Below, in pieces: positions 6,958 through 10,082 of a stretch of DNA of 10,082 nt; positions within the stretch are counted from its first letter, which is position 1; every line of letters begins with the position of its first letter. The stretch covers positions 1-10,082 of the forward strand of contig WFXT01000163.1 of assembly GCA_015490475.1 (NCBI GenBank), written 5' to 3'. The translations under genes were made by a program, and so were the position numbers. Source of the DNA: Bacteroidota bacterium. GTDB taxonomy: Bacteria > Bacteroidota > Bacteroidia > JAADEI01. The notes beneath the pieces were generated by a model. That model was not told the DNA's origin and did no database searches. It was given only the letters and a program-made list of their open reading frames with translations.

Positions 6958-7647
6958 TCACTGACACAAGCCTTTAAAGCGTACATAAGCTCTAAAGCCC
7001 CTCTGAAAGGGTTGATTTAGCGAATCCCTTTCAAGATGTAATGAATATTGTTCAACGAGCCCAATATTGTATGCATATCTTGAATAAAAGGTATCAACAG
7101 AAATGACAAGGTTTTCCTTTCTCTCAATAACCAGAACAGTGCTATCAAAATCATTCCACGGACTATGAACTTCTTCATAATAAAAGTCCCATTTACTCAG
7201 ATATAAAATTTCCTGATCCTCAATTTGATTAAGCTCCAAATCAGGGGTTCCCTGCCATGTTCTACCGATACGTATGGGAAATGAGAGTCTGTTAAATATT
7301 ATGTTTTCCTCATCTCGCCTGAGACTATTGTTTTCATACCATGCAAAATGGACTGGTGCTTCTCGCCACACACTAACTGAGTCATCTTTCCATCTTCGCC
7401 TAATTCTGAAAACCTGTTCACCAGTGGCACCTGCGAAATGCTCTACAACACTTTCTCGTAAAATACCTGAGACATATCGCCACTGCCCATCAATCAATAT
7501 GGCAGAATCTACGTAATATTCTTTGCAATCCCCAACTTGTAGGGGATAATAAAACAAATCTGAATATACTGGTGCTGAATCTTCTTGCTTCCGGCAAGAC
7601 ACAACAACCACACTAAGAATTATAATGCTAAGCAGAAACTTTTTCAT
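6958..7647 (-). CDS. Predicted lipoprotein of unknown function
   Basis: A 229-residue protein with a lipoprotein signal (MKKFLLSIII, hydrophobic core, VVSC at residues 15-18), so it is expected to be anchored by Cys18 to the outer membrane or inner membrane. The mature part begins with acidic/polar RKQEDSAP and then YYPLQVGDCKEYYVDS (33-48). That stretch resembles the opening of a recurrent Bacteroidota lipoprotein family (YFPL-x-VGN-x-W-x-Y-x-VD); I know of no function for it. The rest is rich in aromatic, charged and alternating residues suggesting beta structure, with no catalytic motif and no further membrane segment. Its ATG lies inside the last codons of mnmA (20-nt overlap, different frame), so it is probably translated from the mnmA transcript. 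Its stop is 3 nt from the 3' end of the opposing tRNA, leaving no room for a separate terminator. Confidence 0.85.
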   Translation of the reverse strand: MKKFLLSIIILSVVVVSCRKQEDSAPVYSDLFYYPLQVGDCKEYYVDSAILIDGQWRYVSGILRESVVEHFAGATGEQVFRIRRRWKDDSVSVWREAPVHFAWYENNSLRRDEENIIFNRLSFPIRIGRTWQGTPDLELNQIEDQEILYLSKWDFYYEEVHSPWNDFDSTVLVIERKENLVISVDTFYSRYAYNIGLVEQYSLHLERDSLNQPFQRGFRAYVRFKGLCQ

Positions 7648-8764
7648 TCCCTACTTTGATGTTTTTAACGGGTTCTGCCTTTGCAATAATACCTCCCCCC
7701 ACCACATCTTCTCCCTCATAAAGAACTGCCGATTGACCCGGGGTAACAGCCATAGCAGGTTCCACAAACCTTATCACTGCCGAATTATCATCAACTTGCT
7801 CAATAACAGCCTTGTTTCCTTTGTGCATTGACCTGATTTGAGCAATAACTTCCATCCCTTCTGAAGGCTTTTCATATTTAATCCAGTTGGTGGTATCTAT
7901 CTCCATAGCTTTGGAATACAGTTCATCCTTAGTTCCCACAACAATAACATTACTTTTCGGGTCAATATGCACGACATAATAGGGTTCACCGAGGGCAATG
8001 CCCAGACCTCTCCTTTGACCAATTGTATAAAATGGATAACCTTTGTGTCTTCCAACTACCTTTCCACTTGTTGTTATAATCAATCCACCTTCCAGTTTTT
8101 CTAATTCGGGGACCTGACGCTTGAGAAAGCCTCTATAATCATTATCTGGAATAAAACATATTTCATAACTATCTGGTTTGTCAGCCACATAATCCAGACC
8201 TGCTTCCTTGGCTATTTGTCTTACTTCTCGTTTGTAATAATTACCCACAGGGAAAATTGTCCGAGCTAGCTCGTGTTGTTTCAAGTTCCACAGAACATAA
8301 GATTGGTCTTTTGCTCTGTCTTTACCCCGATATAGAATCCATCTGTTTCCTTCTTTTCTAATTCTCGCATGATGCCCCGTTGCAACATATTCACATCCCA
8401 GCTTATCTGCATATTTAAATAGCACATACCACTTAATGAAAGTGTTGCAAGAAATACATGGATTTGGTGTCCTACCTTGTACATATTCCTTAACAAAGTA
8501 GTCAATAACGAAATGTTTAAACTCTTCCCGAATATCAACCACATAGTGAGGAAAACCGAGTTTTAAAGCTACTGCTCGGGCATCATGTATATCATCAACT
8601 GTGCAACAACCAGTGCCTCTCCTCACCGTCCCTGCAATACGATAATCCCACGTCTTCATAGTTATACCAATGACTTCATATCCCTCCTGCAACAGTAGAT
8701 ATGCCGCCACAGAAGAGTCAACGCCGCCACTCATTGCAACCAACACACGTCCCTTCTTGCTCAT
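7628..8764 (-). CDS. mnmA: MnmA, tRNA-specific 2-thiouridylase
   Basis: A 378-residue cytoplasmic enzyme that makes the 2-thio group of U34 in tRNAs for Lys, Glu and Gln, using ATP and sulfur relayed from a cysteine desulfurase. The ATP-binding PP-loop SGGVDSS is at 12-18. GCCTVDDIHDA (52-62) is a variant typical of the Bacteroidota-type enzyme. NPCISCN (101-107) holds C106, equivalent to the E. coli catalytic Cys102; C203 in YEICFIPD (200-207) is equivalent to Cys199, with the same 97-residue spacing. ATGHHAR (128-134), DQSYVLW (153-159) and GYPFYTIGQRRGLG (242-255) complete the family signature. C103 stands where E. coli has Asp99, giving a CxxC plus distant C arrangement. The start ATG at 8764 fits the N-terminus of the family; an AAGGAG at 8787-8782 lies 17 nt upstream, rather far for a standard ribosome site. 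Length and motifs indicate an intact gene. Confidence 0.97.
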   Translation of the reverse strand: MSKKGRVLVAMSGGVDSSVAAYLLLQEGYEVIGITMKTWDYRIAGTVRRGTGCCTVDDIHDARAVALKLGFPHYVVDIREEFKHFVIDYFVKEYVQGRTPNPCISCNTFIKWYVLFKYADKLGCEYVATGHHARIRKEGNRWILYRGKDRAKDQSYVLWNLKQHELARTIFPVGNYYKREVRQIAKEAGLDYVADKPDSYEICFIPDNDYRGFLKRQVPELEKLEGGLIITTSGKVVGRHKGYPFYTIGQRRGLGIALGEPYYVVHIDPKSNVIVVGTKDELYSKAMEIDTTNWIKYEKPSEGMEVIAQIRSMHKGNKAVIEQVDDNSAVIRFVEPAMAVTPGQSAVLYEGEDVVGGGIIAKAEPVKNIKVGNEKVSA

Positions 8765-8918
8765 CCATTAATTTTTACTATCTCCTTATACGCACAACAC
8801 TATCCCGAAGGATTTTGTTCAAATTGCAAGAGGTATTTTTTAATTCATACAATTTATAAACACATGTTACTGGCATATAACGACTTCCTGTATTTTTACC
8901 AATATAAACCTCGTTTTC
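8765..8918. promoter_or_regulatory. Divergent intergenic region between mnmA and the secreted-protein gene
   Basis: This 154-bp AT-rich gap separates genes that diverge, mnmA leftwards and the secreted protein rightwards, so it must hold starts of transcription for both unless they are read from farther away. I found no exact TAnnTTTG match on either strand and no long inverted repeat, so no specific promoter is called. The only other content is the doubtful 32-codon frame on the minus strand. Confidence 0.5.
8778..8876 (-). CDS. Doubtful 32-codon ORF just upstream of mnmA
   Basis: An ATG at 8876 opens a 32-residue frame (starts MPVTCVYKLYEL, ends VVRIRR) that stops at a TAG 13 nt before the mnmA start. 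The same frame stays open, without another ATG, back to a TAA at 8957, and reads with plausible protein-like composition. It could be a leader peptide, a small gene or the 3' remnant of a decayed gene, or simply chance in AT-rich DNA. Its upstream extension overlaps the start of the divergent secreted-protein gene, which argues against a longer gene. I see no ribosome site or recognisable domain. Confidence 0.15.
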   Translation of the reverse strand: MPVTCVYKLYELKNTSCNLNKILRDSVVRIRR

Positions 8919-10082
8919 ATGATAAATGCGTCGAGATATATAGTAAATATCGCATTATTTCTGATTGTTACGATAAATAGCTTTGCACAAACTCGTAGCC
9001 TTGATGATCTCCCCCTCTGGAGAACCATAGAATGTGGCAATGTCTGGGATAACACTCAAGAATATGAATATAGCATTCCCTCCACTAACTCCACTATCAT
9101 TAAACGAGGTTTCTTCATAATTCCCTTGACTACATATTCAATAAGTGCATTTGTGGTAAAAAATCATAGAGCAACAGACAGTCCGGGTTTTATTATAACT
9201 ACTTTTTTACTACACAACGTTGAGGTTACCACTCCTAAAATCAATGCCTCGCAGCCCTTTGGTGCTCGCTTTTTTTACCATGCTCTACCAGTATTATCTT
9301 CTCCCAGGTTGCGTAATACACTTATGCCACCAGCCGTATTAACCCCTATCAATGCCACAATGATATTGAAAGACACGGTGCCTATCTTTTTTAAGCAAGG
9401 CTTCCTTTTCTTTTCAAAGTATTACAACGACACGTTAACACACAAACTGTTCAAAATCTCTCTCATTTATGATTCAGATAGCACCTTATACTCAACACGA
9501 CTCGCAGGGCTACTGGGAACCTCTCTCAACTTCTGGGGTCTCGTAACCAATTCCCCAAGAGTGAGAACTCCACATTCTAAAAACAACAATTTTCCCTTTC
9601 TGACGATTTTTAAAATGAGCATAAATCCTGAAAATGATTCCACAGCACTAAATTGCCAGTTTAATTTTCAAGTTGATTCCACTTTACTAAACGGCGGTGA
9701 AGTATCTATCCAGCATATTGCTGGGTTTAACCATGGTTCTGATACTACATGGATTGCCTCAGGAACTTACAAAAGGTTACCAGACATCCCCCCTCTCAAA
9801 CCAGAAACAGGCATCATACTTCTGACAGGAAAGACTAATAGTTGTCGCCTGCCTTCTCTTCTCACACTAACAGTAGATAACTACCCTGTTACCTATGCAG
9901 GTAAACCCGCTATGATAAATGACTCAACAGTTTTAGTAACTTTTTCTATTTTTGACTCTGTTTTAAAGAGAGAATTCCCAGCATTTGCAATTGTAAATAT
10001 AAAGTCTCTTGAAGTAGCCGAAGCTTTTAAGATAAGATATAATACCAAAGACAGTCCCCGTGTTGCCTACGCTCATGCTTAT
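8919..10082 (+). CDS. Secreted protein of unknown function (3' end outside window)
   Basis: The frame is open from ATG 8919 for 388 codons to the right edge, with an in-frame stop upstream at 8841, and it is the first ATG after that stop. The N-terminus (MINASRYIVN, hydrophobic core, then SFAQ at 21-24) is a Sec signal peptide with likely cleavage after Ala23 and no lipobox Cys. The mature part is rich in Ser, Thr, Asn, Pro and aromatic residues in alternating patterns suggesting beta-sandwich structure, with only three cysteines (39, 246, 309) and no membrane helix after the signal. CGNVWDNTQEY (39-49) near the start is vaguely like Ig-type repeats of Bacteroidota surface proteins, but I cannot assign a domain. 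A type IX secretion tail or a surface-anchored repeat protein is possible; the C-terminus that would decide this is missing. The sense strand is unusually pyrimidine-rich (many CTC, TTC, ACT, TCT codons), unlike the minus-strand genes to its left. Confidence 0.85.
   Translation, partial: MINASRYIVNIALFLIVTINSFAQTRSLDDLPLWRTIECGNVWDNTQEYEYSIPSTNSTIIKRGFFIIPLTTYSISAFVVKNHRATDSPGFIITTFLLHNVEVTTPKINASQPFGARFFYHALPVLSSPRLRNTLMPPAVLTPINATMILKDTVPIFFKQGFLFFSKYYNDTLTHKLFKISLIYDSDSTLYSTRLAGLLGTSLNFWGLVTNSPRVRTPHSKNNNFPFLTIFKMSINPENDSTALNCQFNFQVDSTLLNGGEVSIQHIAGFNHGSDTTWIASGTYKRLPDIPPLKPETGIILLTGKTNSCRLPSLLTLTVDNYPVTYAGKPAMINDSTVLVTFSIFDSVLKREFPAFAIVNIKSLEVAEAFKIRYNTKDSPRVAYAHAY

Noticed and set aside
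6998..7016. CCCT/AGGG hairpin followed by a few T as a terminator for the tRNA.
   Set aside because: The stem has only four pairs, the T-run is interrupted, and it lies within the lipoprotein coding sequence.
8867..9055. Minus-strand 62-codon frame across the start of the secreted-protein gene.
   Set aside because: It overlaps the signal-peptide region of a clear 388-codon plus-strand frame and shows no domain or signal of its own.
1..10082. CRISPR arrays, insertion sequences, phage or defence genes.
   Set aside because: No spaced direct repeats, terminal inverted repeats, transposase-like or nuclease-like proteins were seen on either strand.

Overview
The window looks like a chromosomal piece of a Bacteroidota or closely related FCB-group bacterium. 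Four observations point there: the cytochrome c domains fused to the front of ActA; lipoproteins with short SC-type lipoboxes, one resembling a recurrent Bacteroidota lipoprotein family; an MnmA of the type seen in that phylum; and a TAnnTTTG-type promoter match in front of the main operon. I cannot place it below phylum level from sequence reading alone.

Left two thirds (1-6722, minus strand): a tightly packed operon for alternative complex III (ACIII), the quinol:cytochrome c (or quinol:oxidase) oxidoreductase that replaces the bc1 complex. In transcription order it holds actA (multihaem cytochrome), actB (Tat-exported iron-sulfur subunit), actC (NrfD-type membrane subunit), actD (DUF3341 membrane subunit) and the first 40 codons of actE (lipoprotein), which runs off the left edge. 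Gaps between genes are 3 to 23 nt, so one transcript is likely. Quinol would be oxidised at ActC, and electrons would pass through the ActB clusters and the ActA/ActE haems to a terminal oxidase, whose genes may lie beyond the left edge. The notable departure from the usual layout is that ActA carries two tandem monohaem cytochrome c domains before its pentahaem part, giving seven CXXCH sites in one polypeptide.

Middle (6723-7647): an AT-rich promoter region, then a plus-strand tRNA with anticodon CAT. It sits three bases from the 3' end of a minus-strand lipoprotein gene of unknown function.

Right (7628-10082): mnmA (tRNA 2-thiouridylase, minus strand), overlapping the lipoprotein gene by 20 nt. 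A 154-bp divergent region follows. Then comes a plus-strand gene for a large secreted protein that I do not recognise; it is open for 388 codons to the right edge.

I saw no insertion sequence, CRISPR array, phage gene or other mobile element. The energy-metabolism part is a known system. The features worth a second look are the duplicated haem domain, the unknown secreted protein and the crowded tRNA/lipoprotein/mnmA junctions.
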